DNA of 64,000 nt from an uncultured Bacteroidales bacterium (GTDB taxonomy: Bacteria > Bacteroidota > Bacteroidia > Bacteroidales > FEN-979), in contig CAJAUM010000052.1 of assembly GCA_903945175.1 (NCBI GenBank), positions 65,113-129,112 of the forward strand, written 5' to 3'. How positions within the stretch are numbered: position 1 is the stretch's first letter; every line of letters starts with the position of its first letter. Positions 24,083 to 33,679 of this stretch are shown one piece after another. The notes under the pieces are model-generated. The model made no database searches. It saw only the letters and a program-made list of their open reading frames with translations, and was not told the origin of the DNA. The position numbers and the translations under genes are program-made.

Positions 24083-26806
24083 GCGATAGTTTTTAAGAAA
24101 TTTTCCAGCCCCAACTACCAAGTTTATTTGTTCTGAATTTTCAAGAGATCCGACGTCAAATGGAGTATTCCCCCGGATGCCCGACTCAAGTTCCCTGTTT
24201 CCCTGGTTGTCGAATAAAAACAGTTCATTGGTTTCAGGAACTACAAACCCAATGAGTGCTTTATTGTTACGGCCATGCAACAGGAATGGCGGATTGCTGA
24301 TATCCCGGCGGAAGGCATAGGAGTAAATCAGTTTGTAGTTCCGGTCATAATAAAAGATCTTATTCCGGTCGGTAAAAATAAATTCAGGCTGGATATTGCC
24401 GATGATATCTTCATAAAAGAAATGGTGTGCCGGTGAGAACAGGTTGAGTGTCACCTCACTCGTCCGGCCATTTCCCTGGATATATATTACTTTACCTGAA
24501 GGATCGGTCGTAAGCAGCAATCCTTTTTTATTGTTTTTGGTTGAATAGAACCCTGAGGCAGGCGCGTGCAGGAAATTGGCTCCCGGTGTGATAATTTGAT
24601 TGCCGCCTGCGTCAACAATCATGGTTGTGCCTGTGATACCGGAGATCACAATGAAATTTTTCATTCCTGACTTATGGATGGCCACCGGTTTGAGAATCTC
24701 TTCATTCAGCCTGGGGCGCTTCCAGTTGATGTCTGATTTGCCATCAAGGGTAAAACTATAAATCCTGTTGTCCTGAAATGCCACGAGAATGCTGTAGTTA
24801 TGATTCTTTTTCCAGTCAGTAACCGTAAGCCCGTTTGTGGCATTTAGAGGGAAACGCATAGGGAATTTATCCGCAAACTGTCCGTTCGCGCGCAGCAGAT
24901 AGAGATGGGTGTCGGTATTAAAAAGCAGAAACAATGAATCGCTTCCTTTCATACGTATGGGATGGATCTCGCTCATCAGTTTCCCCATGATATGCAGTTT
25001 CCAGGCAATATTCCCATCGGAGGTTACCATATACAGGTTATTTGCAATATCAAAAGCAACCACAGCATGATCTCCGGAGGCAGAGGTCGGGATGATCTTC
25101 GGTTGTCCGATGATTGTGGTGTCCAGCTTTGCCTGCCATTGCATCGGGCCCTCCTTGTCAATATTGGGGTTGTAACGCAGAAAAATGCTGGAATAAAACA
25201 TGTTCCCCTGGCTGCTGTATTGAAATGCAACAGATTCGAATTTTCTCAAACTGTCTGTCACAGGGTTTATCTGATCTGAGAGATCCTTGTTTAACATTTC
25301 TTTCAGGGAATGTATCGCATCGCGTGTATTGAAATAACAGAAAACATTGAATTTTTCGGAGAGGGTGGCTTCGAAATCGACATAGGTTTTGTCTTTGTTG
25401 AGGGTCTCATTATTTGAAACGGCCTTGATAACCATTTCCAGATCACTGGGTTGCCTTGCAAAAATCACATATCCCTTAAGAAAGGTAAAGCAATTCACAT
25501 TGACCTTGCCAAAAAGTTCACCAAACAGGGCCGGTAAAAAGGCCGGAAGCGCGATCTTGTAAATTTTATGCCCTTTAAGCAGCACTGAATCGGTTTTGAT
25601 CCCGATGGTATCTGCCAGGGCAAAAAGTGAGGATGCCGTACGCAGTGTATCAAGCGATTTGAAAGCCAGGAATGATACTTCGGCATTTAATTTCGGATCT
25701 TTCACGACAAACATGCATGCTTCATTGCCGATCCACGGGAGAAAATATTCGCCTACATTCAGCTGGTATTGGTCGATGAGGGATAAGACCGTATTTTGTT
25801 CGCCGGTAAAATTGTCTTCACGCTGGGTTCGGTTTTGAAATCGCTGGCAGAAGCGGGATGGATCGCTCCATCCGTAGGCTGTAAAATAGAGCGCGTTTGA
25901 GGGAATAATAGAAGCGATCTCTTTTTTCTGTGGTTTCTGGTCGGCAAAAAGAGCCAAAAATTGTTGGCTGCTGTCGGAAGCCACAGTAATGCCATTGAAC
26001 AGCAGTTCATCTTTCTTAATAATGAGGTCAAATCCGCTCCAGTCGGCAAAGTTCGAAAATTTCAACAAGTCAGGGAGGATTTCATCACGGGTTATTTTTG
26101 AGAGCACGAGTGAGAAAAAGCGGTAGTTTACATAAATATTGGCATCTACTTTCTTCCCTGTTGTGGCTTCCACTTTTCTGAATCCTGAGGAGGTGGCCAG
26201 CGGGGTATTCAGGGAGAGCCTGTCAACGGCTCGTTTTACCAGGTCGGCATGAAAACTTCCGATAAAAACCCCTTTGAGTACTGCAAAATAAAAGGCATCG
26301 CGGCTGCCTTTGGCCTGAATCCGGTGCAGGTTGGTGGTGAAATAGGGTGTTTCAGAAAGAACAGCTTTCCCTGCACCTATTTCGTTGATGAAATCAAGAA
26401 TGTACGATTCGGGATCGGAGCCTCCGACCTTGGCGAGGTAGAGTGCCCCGAAATTGGTCCGGCCACTGAGTGTGATGGATACCAATACGTTATATTGCTG
26501 GAAAATTTTGCTGATCTTTTCATTTTTCAGGCTGGCCGAATCAACGTAATTAAGTTCATTCCGAACAGAGTTGATTCCCGGGAAGCGTGACAGTGCTTTC
26601 CAGAGTAAATTAGATCGGTTGAGCTCTTCAAGCAGGTTGCCTGCTTTATTGAGCTGGATAATCAGGGCTGTATTGCCCGGGATGGCATTGAAGGGTGATT
26701 CGGCAGGACGCTGAAATTTCCAGTAAAGCGAATAGCCAAGCCAGGAAAATCCTGTCAAGGCTAACAAAACTGCGAGGGTGATCAGAATGATTCGAAATTT
26801 TCTCAT
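24074..26806 (-). CDS. large membrane-anchored protein with DUF3352-like N half and beta-propeller-like C half
   Basis: The 910-residue protein begins with one membrane segment (residues 5-24), so most of it is periplasmic. The N-terminal 500 residues contain alternating segments like IPGNTALIIQLNKAGN and SIIPSNALYFTAYGWSD, as in DUF3352-type proteins. The C-terminal 330 residues hold repeated blades such as NLYMVTSDGNIAWKL and RIYSFTLDGKSDINWKRP, typical of PQQ-like propellers. The function is unknown. A TACCTTTG promoter motif precedes it. Confidence 0.7.
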   Translation of the reverse strand: MRKFRIILITLAVLLALTGFSWLGYSLYWKFQRPAESPFNAIPGNTALIIQLNKAGNLLEELNRSNLLWKALSRFPGINSVRNELNYVDSASLKNEKISKIFQQYNVLVSITLSGRTNFGALYLAKVGGSDPESYILDFINEIGAGKAVLSETPYFTTNLHRIQAKGSRDAFYFAVLKGVFIGSFHADLVKRAVDRLSLNTPLATSSGFRKVEATTGKKVDANIYVNYRFFSLVLSKITRDEILPDLLKFSNFADWSGFDLIIKKDELLFNGITVASDSSQQFLALFADQKPQKKEIASIIPSNALYFTAYGWSDPSRFCQRFQNRTQREDNFTGEQNTVLSLIDQYQLNVGEYFLPWIGNEACMFVVKDPKLNAEVSFLAFKSLDTLRTASSLFALADTIGIKTDSVLLKGHKIYKIALPAFLPALFGELFGKVNVNCFTFLKGYVIFARQPSDLEMVIKAVSNNETLNKDKTYVDFEATLSEKFNVFCYFNTRDAIHSLKEMLNKDLSDQINPVTDSLRKFESVAFQYSSQGNMFYSSIFLRYNPNIDKEGPMQWQAKLDTTIIGQPKIIPTSASGDHAVVAFDIANNLYMVTSDGNIAWKLHIMGKLMSEIHPIRMKGSDSLFLLFNTDTHLYLLRANGQFADKFPMRFPLNATNGLTVTDWKKNHNYSILVAFQDNRIYSFTLDGKSDINWKRPRLNEEILKPVAIHKSGMKNFIVISGITGTTMIVDAGGNQIITPGANFLHAPASGFYSTKNNKKGLLLTTDPSGKVIYIQGNGRTSEVTLNLFSPAHHFFYEDIIGNIQPEFIFTDRNKIFYYDRNYKLIYSYAFRRDISNPPFLLHGRNNKALIGFVVPETNELFLFDNQGNRELESGIRGNTPFDVGSLENSEQINLVVGAGKFLKNYRLP

Positions 26807-26834
26807 GAATGGTTTTCCTTGGAAAAAACCGGCG

Positions 26835-26842
26835 CAAAGGTA
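26835..26842 (-). promoter_or_regulatory. -7 promoter motif for the DUF3352-like gene
   Basis: Minus-strand TACCTTTG, 28 bp upstream of the start codon. Confidence 0.55.
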
Positions 26843-26850
26843 GATAAAAA

Positions 26851-27447
26851 TCAGAGCTGTTCCGCCATTCTGAAACTTTTACGGTGATGTAAGGTTATGC
26901 CGATCCGGGCGATGGTATCACGATGGTGTTTTGATGGATAACCCTTGTTGTTTTTCCATCCATATTCAGGGTACGCCTCATGAATCCCAACCATATATTC
27001 ATCCCGGTAAGTTTTGGCCAGCACGGATGCAGCAGCAATGGAGAGGTATTTTTCATCTCCTTTTACGATACATTGGTGAGGAGTGTTTGGATAAGGCTTG
27101 AAGCGGTTGCCATCGATCAGGAGCAGCTGGGGCAGCTGACTGAGTTTTTGTATCGCACGGTGCATGGCAAGAATGGAGGCATTCAGGATGTTTATTTCGT
27201 CGATGGTTGTGGCATCAACAGAGGCTACTGCCCATGCAATGGCTTTGCGTTCTATCATGGGGCGGAGGGTATTCCGCTGTTTTTCGGAAAGTTGCTTTGA
27301 ATCGGTGAGGATATCATCGGTGAAACCGCGTGGAAGAATAACGGCCGCTGCAAAAACCGGTCCTGCCAAACATCCGCGTCCTGCCTCGTCACAACCTGCT
27401 TCCATGAGCAATTTCGAATAATGGCTTAATAGCCGCGCATGGTTCAT
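26851..27447 (-). CDS. rnhB: ribonuclease HII
   Basis: The 198-residue protein shows the RNase HII motifs: [16 protein letters not shown] near residue 17 with the catalytic Asp-Glu pair, [12 protein letters not shown] near 44, LIDGNRF near 110 and [21 protein letters not shown] starting near 129. It removes ribonucleotides from DNA and RNA primers. It begins four bases after the stop of the DUF6427 gene, so the two are likely co-transcribed. Confidence 0.95.
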   Translation of the reverse strand: MNHARLLSHYSKLLMEAGCDEAGRGCLAGPVFAAAVILPRGFTDDILTDSKQLSEKQRNTLRPMIERKAIAWAVASVDATTIDEINILNASILAMHRAIQKLSQLPQLLLIDGNRFKPYPNTPHQCIVKGDEKYLSIAAASVLAKTYRDEYMVGIHEAYPEYGWKNNKGYPSKHHRDTIARIGITLHHRKSFRMAEQL

Positions 27448-27451
27448 GGAA

Positions 27452-28447
27452 TTAAGGATATACCAGGTTATGGATAAACAGGTTGTTGAGCAAAATTCCT
27501 AAGAAATAGATCAACAGGATGATTTCCGCAACCCGTGTTTTTTTTAGATTGGTGAGCATCCCTGTGATAACCATGGTGACAGCCGGCATCGCCAGGGCCG
27601 GGTGAAAAATGGCAAAAGATCTGGTATAGGTGAAGGAGATGATCGTAAATACAATTGTCCAAAGAAGTATGTTGGTTTTAGCCCGGAGTTCAACTGTTTT
27701 TTCCGGCCCACTTGAAAAATAGAAGATCCCCCAAACAGCAAGAATTAGCGTGTATCCCGAAAGAATCCAAAAGTCAGGGTGGAATGGATTCGGAAAAATA
27801 AGAATCTGACGGAAAAATGCTGGATATTCATACATCCTCAGTAAAAATTGATCCTGCCAGAAGTACCATACAGCCAGATAAATGAATGGGGTTGACAATC
27901 CAACCACTGCAGCTATCCATGATCTCCAGTTCAATGCACGAAATAACAGAAAACTGATAACTACAAAAAAGAACCAAAACAGAAAAGGGAGGTAAAACAG
28001 GCTGGCCAGGGAGGTGAATAGTCCGGTAGCAAATATACGGTCAAGGTGTTCAGGTTTGTTGTAGGAGATAAGCAGGTGATATAAAATTAACATCATGAAC
28101 ACCATCGATATGTTGATCGGATTAAGGGTAAGCTGTTCTGGCAGAAAACTCATAAGAACCAGGAACACCAGGGCAGATAGAGAAGAATTTTTCAAAACCA
28201 GTTCATGCTTGCTAAGAATGCGTGTAAGCCAGTATGTTTCGGCTAAAACAATGATGAAGCCTGAGATGGAAGCCAGGACAGGCTTATCAGATAAAAGAAA
28301 ATATAACAATGAATAAAGTGGTATCGGCCCTTCCGGTGCGGGCATTCCGGGCGGGTTTATAAAGGCATTGAGCCAAAGGCAAGTTCCGATGATGCCAATT
28401 ACCAGATACTGGCTGAAGAAGCTCGATTTGAAAAATTTTATAAACAC
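27452..28447 (-). CDS. DUF6427 family multi-spanning membrane protein
   Basis: This 331-residue protein is almost entirely hydrophobic, with about ten predicted membrane segments, and opens with [19 protein letters not shown], the usual start of Bacteroidota DUF6427 proteins. The function is unknown. The start codon is GTG. Upstream lies a 72-base octamer tandem repeat that separates it from purD. Confidence 0.75.
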   Translation of the reverse strand: MFIKFFKSSFFSQYLVIGIIGTCLWLNAFINPPGMPAPEGPIPLYSLLYFLLSDKPVLASISGFIIVLAETYWLTRILSKHELVLKNSSLSALVFLVLMSFLPEQLTLNPINISMVFMMLILYHLLISYNKPEHLDRIFATGLFTSLASLFYLPFLFWFFFVVISFLLFRALNWRSWIAAVVGLSTPFIYLAVWYFWQDQFLLRMYEYPAFFRQILIFPNPFHPDFWILSGYTLILAVWGIFYFSSGPEKTVELRAKTNILLWTIVFTIISFTYTRSFAIFHPALAMPAVTMVITGMLTNLKKTRVAEIILLIYFLGILLNNLFIHNLVYP

Positions 28448-28474
28448 GTTGGCAGGTAAAGGGTTTGATTATTT

Positions 28475-28546
28475 GGTAACAAGGTAAAAAGGTGACAAGG
28501 TGACAAGGTAACAAGGTGACAAGGTGACAAGGTAACAAGGTAACAA
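28475..28546. repeat. octamer tandem repeat GGTRACAA, nine units
   Basis: Nine contiguous 8-base units alternate between GGTAACAA and GGTGACAA (one reads GGTAAAAA). Each plus-strand unit except that one contains TAA or TGA; the minus strand, on which the neighbouring genes lie, stays open. It fills most of the gap between purD and the DUF6427 gene. Confidence 0.9.
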
Positions 28547-28564
28547 GGAAAAGGGTTACAGGTT

Positions 28565-29842
28565 TTATAGATCGAAACCGATGTCTTTCCTGTAATGTTT
28601 TCCCTTAAAATCGATTTTTGCTGCATTTTCATATGATTTAGCCAGGGCTTCATGCATGGTTTTCCCAAATGAAGTCACAGCCATTACCCTGCCTCCATTG
28701 GCTACAGTCTCTCCGGTAACAGGGTTCAACTTGGTCCCTGCGTGGAATACAAGACTGCCAACAACCTGTTCCTGGCCTGTGATGACCATTCCTTTTTCAT
28801 ATGCGTTGGGATATCCTTCGGCGACCAGCATCACTGTTGCAGTTGTCAAAGGGCTGACAGAGATGATTTCTGTTTCCAGGGATTGATTGGCCACAGCGTT
28901 GAATAATCTGACCAGGTCATTCTGAATCCGGGGAATTACTGACTCGGTCTCAGGATCTCCCATCCGGCAGTTATATTCAATGACAAATGGATGATCGTTG
29001 ACCTTGATCAGTCCAAAAAAGATAAATCCTTTGTAATCAATGCCTTCGGCACGAAGTCCATGCATGGTTGGCTTGATGACCTGCTGTTCGACTTTGTCCA
29101 TAAAAAGTGTATCGGCAAAGGGAACGGGAGAAACAGATCCCATCCCACCGGTATTGGGGCCGGTATCGCCCTCTCCGATCTTTTTATAATCTTTGGCTTC
29201 AGGAAGAAGCAGGTAGTTTTTTCCATCGGTCAGTATGAATACAGAAAGTTCGATCCCTGCCAGGAACTCCTCGATCACTACCTTTTGCGAGGCTGGCCCA
29301 AACCGCTCTTCCTCGAGCATTCCGGTGAATTCACGTGTTGCCTCTTCAAGGGTTTTGCATATGAGTACCCCTTTGCCGGCAGCGAGTCCATCAGCTTTCA
29401 GAACATACGGCGGGCTGAGTGATTTCAGAAAATGATGACCCTCATGGATGTTGGTGCGATCAAAGGTTTGGTATCTGGCAGTTGGAATTCCATGCCGATG
29501 CATGAATTGTTTTGCGAAATCCTTGCTCCCTTCAAGCATGGCAGCCTGTTTTACAGGGCCAATGACGGGAACGTGCTGAATGTCGGGATCGGCTTTGAAA
29601 AAATCATGAATTCCATTTACAAGAGGGTCTTCAGGCCCCACAATGACCATATTGATCTTTAGGTTCAGTACCGTGGCTTTTACTGCTGGAAAATCGTTGA
29701 CCGAAACCGGAATATTTTTTCCAAACAGAGCAGTCCCGGCATTTCCGGGGGCAATGTATAAGTTTGTCAGGAGAGGGCTTTGAGAAAGTTTCCAAGCCAG
29801 TGCATGCTCCCGGCCGCCTGATCCAAGCAACAGAATATTCAT
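28565..29842 (-). CDS. purD: phosphoribosylamine-glycine ligase
   Basis: The 425-residue protein is PurD of purine synthesis. Visible motifs are LGSGGREHALAWKL near residue 6, VGPEDPLVNGI near 66, VLKADGLAAGKGVL near 134, GDTGPNTGGMGSVSP near 216 and the ATP-grasp ending YNCRMGDPETE near 283. It makes glycinamide ribonucleotide from phosphoribosylamine, glycine and ATP. I used ATG 29842, since the TTG two codons upstream adds nothing. Confidence 0.96.
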   Translation of the reverse strand: MNILLLGSGGREHALAWKLSQSPLLTNLYIAPGNAGTALFGKNIPVSVNDFPAVKATVLNLKINMVIVGPEDPLVNGIHDFFKADPDIQHVPVIGPVKQAAMLEGSKDFAKQFMHRHGIPTARYQTFDRTNIHEGHHFLKSLSPPYVLKADGLAAGKGVLICKTLEEATREFTGMLEEERFGPASQKVVIEEFLAGIELSVFILTDGKNYLLLPEAKDYKKIGEGDTGPNTGGMGSVSPVPFADTLFMDKVEQQVIKPTMHGLRAEGIDYKGFIFFGLIKVNDHPFVIEYNCRMGDPETESVIPRIQNDLVRLFNAVANQSLETEIISVSPLTTATVMLVAEGYPNAYEKGMVITGQEQVVGSLVFHAGTKLNPVTGETVANGGRVMAVTSFGKTMHEALAKSYENAAKIDFKGKHYRKDIGFDL

Positions 29843-29848
29843 AAACAA

Positions 29849-30976
29849 TCAGGATTTAACTGCTTTTTCAATCGATTCCCATAAACGGTCGGCAGTTTGC
29901 TGCCAGGAGAACATATCTTTACGGCGGCGGCCGCGGACGATCAGCTCTTCGCGGATACTTTCGTACTGGTAGGCCTTGTACAGGGCCTCGGCAATGGATT
30001 CCGGATCAAAGGGGTCAACCAGCATGGCTGCATCGCCAGCCACTTCGGGCATGGAGGTCACATTGGAGGTGATAACCGGCACGTCACTCCGGAAGGCTTC
30101 AACAATGGGAATTCCAAATCCTTCAAAATAGGAGACATAGGTGAGGGCCAAAGCAGAACCCAGCACCCGGGCAAGTTCCTCGACATTTAATCGTCCGGTA
30201 AAAATTACATCATCGGAAAAGATCATGCGGGTAAAGGCAAAATCGATGTCGCGGGTCCACCATTTTTTTGCTCCGACAATTACCAGTTTGACTTCTGAAG
30301 GATTGGATTTCTTGAAGAGATCAAAGGCGCGGAACAGATTGACCAGGTTTTTACGCGGATGAAGTGATCCGATGAATATGAAATAAGGAAGGCCTTCCGT
30401 ATACTCATTGCGGACCTGTTCCTTTTCCTTTGTGGTAAGGGTGTGGTAGGCATCGTGTGCACCGTCGAACACAACATCCACTTTGTCGGGCGAAACATGG
30501 TATTGTTTTACAATGTCCTCCTTTGAAAACTCAGAAACAGTTGCAATCCGTACAGCTTTTGCTGCATATTTGGGAAAATACTGGCGGTAATAGCGACGGG
30601 TCCAGAAGGGGATATCCTGAGGATAGTGTTCGAAATTAAGGTCATGGAACACAGTCATCGATTTTACCGGTGTTTTCAGAGATAAAAACCCATCAGGCGA
30701 AAGAAAAAGATCAGGCTGGATCTGTTTAAGCAGCTTTGGGATCGCCATTTCGAACCAGGTGTAATAAAGTACCGGATGTCGGGCATGCGGGTATTGGATG
30801 ATGGGGGTTATATTATCGGAAAACAAAAATTCAGGATCATATTCCCTGTCGAATATGAAATAGAAGTGATGCTCAGGATGTTGCGTAGTAATTCGTTTCA
30901 GCGATTCGTATGTAAACCAACCGATTCCTTCAAGCCTGTTCTGGATGAGCAGGCGGGTGTTAACAGCAATGTTCAT
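29849..30976 (-). CDS. glycosyltransferase, family 4 type
   Basis: The 375-residue protein has the GT-B fold pattern of family 4: an N-terminal half with LEGIGWFTYESLKR near residue 15 and a C-terminal donor-binding half with FIGSLHPRKNLVNLFRAF and SYFEGFGIPIVEAF followed by EVAGDAAMLVDP. These retaining enzymes build surface polysaccharides. It diverges from a flippase gene, opening the polysaccharide block. ATG 30976 was chosen because the conserved fold starts there. Confidence 0.88.
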   Translation of the reverse strand: MNIAVNTRLLIQNRLEGIGWFTYESLKRITTQHPEHHFYFIFDREYDPEFLFSDNITPIIQYPHARHPVLYYTWFEMAIPKLLKQIQPDLFLSPDGFLSLKTPVKSMTVFHDLNFEHYPQDIPFWTRRYYRQYFPKYAAKAVRIATVSEFSKEDIVKQYHVSPDKVDVVFDGAHDAYHTLTTKEKEQVRNEYTEGLPYFIFIGSLHPRKNLVNLFRAFDLFKKSNPSEVKLVIVGAKKWWTRDIDFAFTRMIFSDDVIFTGRLNVEELARVLGSALALTYVSYFEGFGIPIVEAFRSDVPVITSNVTSMPEVAGDAAMLVDPFDPESIAEALYKAYQYESIREELIVRGRRRKDMFSWQQTADRLWESIEKAVKS

Positions 30977-30985
30977 TAATTTATT

Positions 30986-30993
30986 TAACTTTG
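30986..30993 (+). promoter_or_regulatory. -7 promoter motif for the flippase gene
   Basis: TAACTTTG, about 70 bp upstream of the flippase start in the divergent intergenic region. Confidence 0.45.
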
Positions 30994-31064
30994 TAGCAAA
31001 TATCTGAATATTTTTTGAGTTATAATAAAAAGTTCCCAATCCCGGAAACTTTTATTCTTTTTTC

Positions 31065-32540
31065 ATGCGGCGAAAGTTTCTCACAAACCTGGGCTTGCTC
31101 CTCTTTCTTAACCTACTGATAAAGCCGGTTTGGATTTTTGGAATTGACCTGAATGTACAGCGTATTGTTGGGGTTGGTGATTACGGTTTTTATTTTGTGA
31201 TCCTGAATTTTTCGTTCCTGTTCAATATCATCCTTGACCTGGGCATCACCAATTTTAACAATCGTAATATTGCCCAGCACAATCATCTTCTGAACAAGCA
31301 TTTTTCAGGGATACTGGTCGTGAAACTACTGCTTGGCCTGGCTTATGTCTTGATTGCCTTTATCATGGCCCTGATCCTGCGCTACAGTGCCGATCAGTTC
31401 AGGTTGCTGGGATGGCTTGCCCTCAACCAATTTCTTCTCTCCTTCATTCTTTACCTCCGGTCGAATATTTCCGGATTTATGATGTTCAAGACAGACAGTT
31501 TTCTATCAGTACTTGACCGGCTCCTGATGATCCTTTTTTGTGGCATGCTGCTTTGGGGACATGTTATTTCGACTCCATTCAGGATCGAATGGTTTGTCTA
31601 TTCTCAAACAGCCGCCTATTCGATCACGGCGCTGCTTGCCTTTTTTATTGTGGTGAAGAAGTCTCGTTTTCGCAAATTGAACTGGAATTTTCCTTTTTTT
31701 CTCATGATCATGAAGCAGAGTTTGCCCTTTGCCCTGCTGGTACTCCTGATGACCTTTTACAATCGCCTTGATCCCGTGATGCTTGAAAGTCTTCTTCCCG
31801 ATAAAATGGGCAATGAGCAGGCCGGCATTTATGCCTCAGGATTCCGACTTCTTGATGCAGCCAATATGATCGCCTATCTTTTTTCGGTGTTACTGATCCC
31901 GATATTCTCGAAGATGATCAAGAAAAAGCAGCCCATAGAGCACATGCTGAAACTTTCATTTACCATCGTGATCACACTGGCCATAATCGTTGCATTTGGA
32001 TCCTTCTTCTATAGTTATGAATTGATAAACTTACTCTATGATTCCCATATTGAAGCTTCGACGCAGGTATTTCAGATCCTGATTCTGGGTTTTATTGCAG
32101 TTTCTACCACATACATCTTCGGCACATTGCTTACTGCCAACGGCAACTTAAAGCAGTTGAATTACATTGCACTGATTGGGTTGTTGATCAACTTTGGACT
32201 GAATTATCTGCTCATTCCGCACATGTTGGCCCCGGGTTCTGCAATTTCAAGCCTTGTAACACAGTTTACCATGGCTTTTCTGCAAGTCGTTATGGTTCAG
32301 CGAATTTTCAGGTTTAAAGTAAACTACCATTACCTGCTAACCCTCTTTCTGTTCCTAATTGGGGTGATTTGTTTCAATATGTTGTCAAAGATGTATATCA
32401 TCCACTGGTCATTTTTACCGGCCCAGAAAGCGTGGCTTGGCAACTTTGCACTTATGCTGATTGCCTCTGTTTTCCTGGCTGCCTTTTTGCGGCTATGGAG
32501 CTTGCGGTCATTGATGAATATCCTGCGCGAAGGCCGTTGA
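31065..32540 (+). CDS. polysaccharide flippase (Wzx/MATE-like)
   Basis: The 491-residue protein has about 14 hydrophobic segments and the N-terminal pattern of oligosaccharide flippases (FGIDLNVQRIVGVGDYGFYF near residue 25, followed by a LGITNFNNRNIA segment). It would move lipid-linked sugar units across the inner membrane. It is followed by two chain-length proteins and an O-antigen ligase/polymerase, which is the usual company of a Wzx. Confidence 0.87.
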   Translation: MRRKFLTNLGLLLFLNLLIKPVWIFGIDLNVQRIVGVGDYGFYFVILNFSFLFNIILDLGITNFNNRNIAQHNHLLNKHFSGILVVKLLLGLAYVLIAFIMALILRYSADQFRLLGWLALNQFLLSFILYLRSNISGFMMFKTDSFLSVLDRLLMILFCGMLLWGHVISTPFRIEWFVYSQTAAYSITALLAFFIVVKKSRFRKLNWNFPFFLMIMKQSLPFALLVLLMTFYNRLDPVMLESLLPDKMGNEQAGIYASGFRLLDAANMIAYLFSVLLIPIFSKMIKKKQPIEHMLKLSFTIVITLAIIVAFGSFFYSYELINLLYDSHIEASTQVFQILILGFIAVSTTYIFGTLLTANGNLKQLNYIALIGLLINFGLNYLLIPHMLAPGSAISSLVTQFTMAFLQVVMVQRIFRFKVNYHYLLTLFLFLIGVICFNMLSKMYIIHWSFLPAQKAWLGNFALMLIASVFLAAFLRLWSLRSLMNILREGR

Positions 32541-32590
32541 ATATTTAGGGTTCCCCTGTAACTTCCTGTCGGAGTTTCCGTATAATTGCC

Positions 32591-32598
32591 TAACTTTG
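32591..32598 (+). promoter_or_regulatory. -7 promoter motif for the chain-length genes
   Basis: TAACTTTG, 24 bp upstream of the ATG at 32622. Confidence 0.5.
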
Positions 32599-32621
32599 GC
32601 AACAATAATGATATTTCTCCT

Positions 32622-33665
32622 ATGACCAATGAAATTAAAAAAGCAGAAGATTTCGACTCCTCAAATCTCGTAATCTTCCTCTACAGATGGCGCAAACCCT
32701 TGTTTATTGTGTTGTTGGTGGCGCTTGTGGGTTCTTGGTTTTTTTCATCCCCATGGTTCATAACACCCAAATACAAATCAACAGTCATTATGTTCCCGGC
32801 AGGCAGCAGTTCCATATCCAAGTCTTTGTTAAATGAACAATCGGTTAAAGGGCAGGATATAACCGCTTTCGGAGAGGATGGTCAGGCTGAACAGCTTCTT
32901 CAGATACTGAATTCAAATAAGATACGTGACCGCATCATGCGCAAATTTAATCTGATGCAACATTATGAGATTGACAGCACCTCAAATTCTAAGTACTCCT
33001 TCCTCTTTAAAGAGTATGATAACAACATTACGTTCAGGAGAACTGAGTTCATGGCTGTGGAGATATCCGTATACGATAAAGATCCTCAGTTTGCCGCTGA
33101 TATTGCGAATACCATTGCTTCGTTGCTTGATTCTGTGAAAAACGATATGATGCGACAACGTTCAGTTAAGGGATATGAGGTGGTGGCAGCTGAATATAAT
33201 TCGATGAAATCGGAGAAGGACCAGATTGTAGATTCACTGATTAAGTTGGGAAGCCTTGGTGTAAATGATGTAGAATACCAGTCGCAGGTACTCAACCAGC
33301 AAAATGCCATTGCCATCATGAACGGGAACAGAACAGCGCAGGCAGCCCTTCAGAAGAAACTTGATATCCTTGGAAAATATGGCGGGATCTATATGGCATT
33401 GAAAAATGCGCTTGAATTTAAAACAGAGCAGCTCATCCTGTTGGAAACCAAATACAAACAGGCAAAGGTCGATGCAGAGGAGAATCTCCCTCAAAAATTT
33501 GTCGTAAGTGATGCATTTAAAGCAGAACGAAAATCATATCCCATCCGGTGGCTTATTATTTCAGTTTCAATGGTTTCTGCGCTTTTTATGTCGATCATCA
33601 TCATCATGATTATTGAAAAAATCTCTGCGTATAATTCACATAAAAAATTTCAACTCGGACAATAA
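32622..33665 (+). CDS. Wzz-like chain-length determinant, first copy
   Basis: The 347-residue protein has two membrane segments, near residues 28-45 and 312-330, around a long periplasmic helical region, as in polysaccharide co-polymerases. Landmarks are WFITPKYKSTVIMFPAG and a proline-containing segment SYPIRWLIISVSMV before the last helix. It lacks any kinase domain. A related gene follows directly, so the system has a tandem pair. I took ATG 32622 over an upstream TTG. Confidence 0.82.
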   Translation: MTNEIKKAEDFDSSNLVIFLYRWRKPLFIVLLVALVGSWFFSSPWFITPKYKSTVIMFPAGSSSISKSLLNEQSVKGQDITAFGEDGQAEQLLQILNSNKIRDRIMRKFNLMQHYEIDSTSNSKYSFLFKEYDNNITFRRTEFMAVEISVYDKDPQFAADIANTIASLLDSVKNDMMRQRSVKGYEVVAAEYNSMKSEKDQIVDSLIKLGSLGVNDVEYQSQVLNQQNAIAIMNGNRTAQAALQKKLDILGKYGGIYMALKNALEFKTEQLILLETKYKQAKVDAEENLPQKFVVSDAFKAERKSYPIRWLIISVSMVSALFMSIIIIMIIEKISAYNSHKKFQLGQ

Positions 33666-33679
33666 TAAAAATCCAAGGT

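Noticed and set aside
28287-28668. Minus-strand frames with repeated LVTLSPCH peptides
   Set aside because: They arise from the GGTRACAA array, which lacks stops on that strand; there is no protein-like composition outside it.
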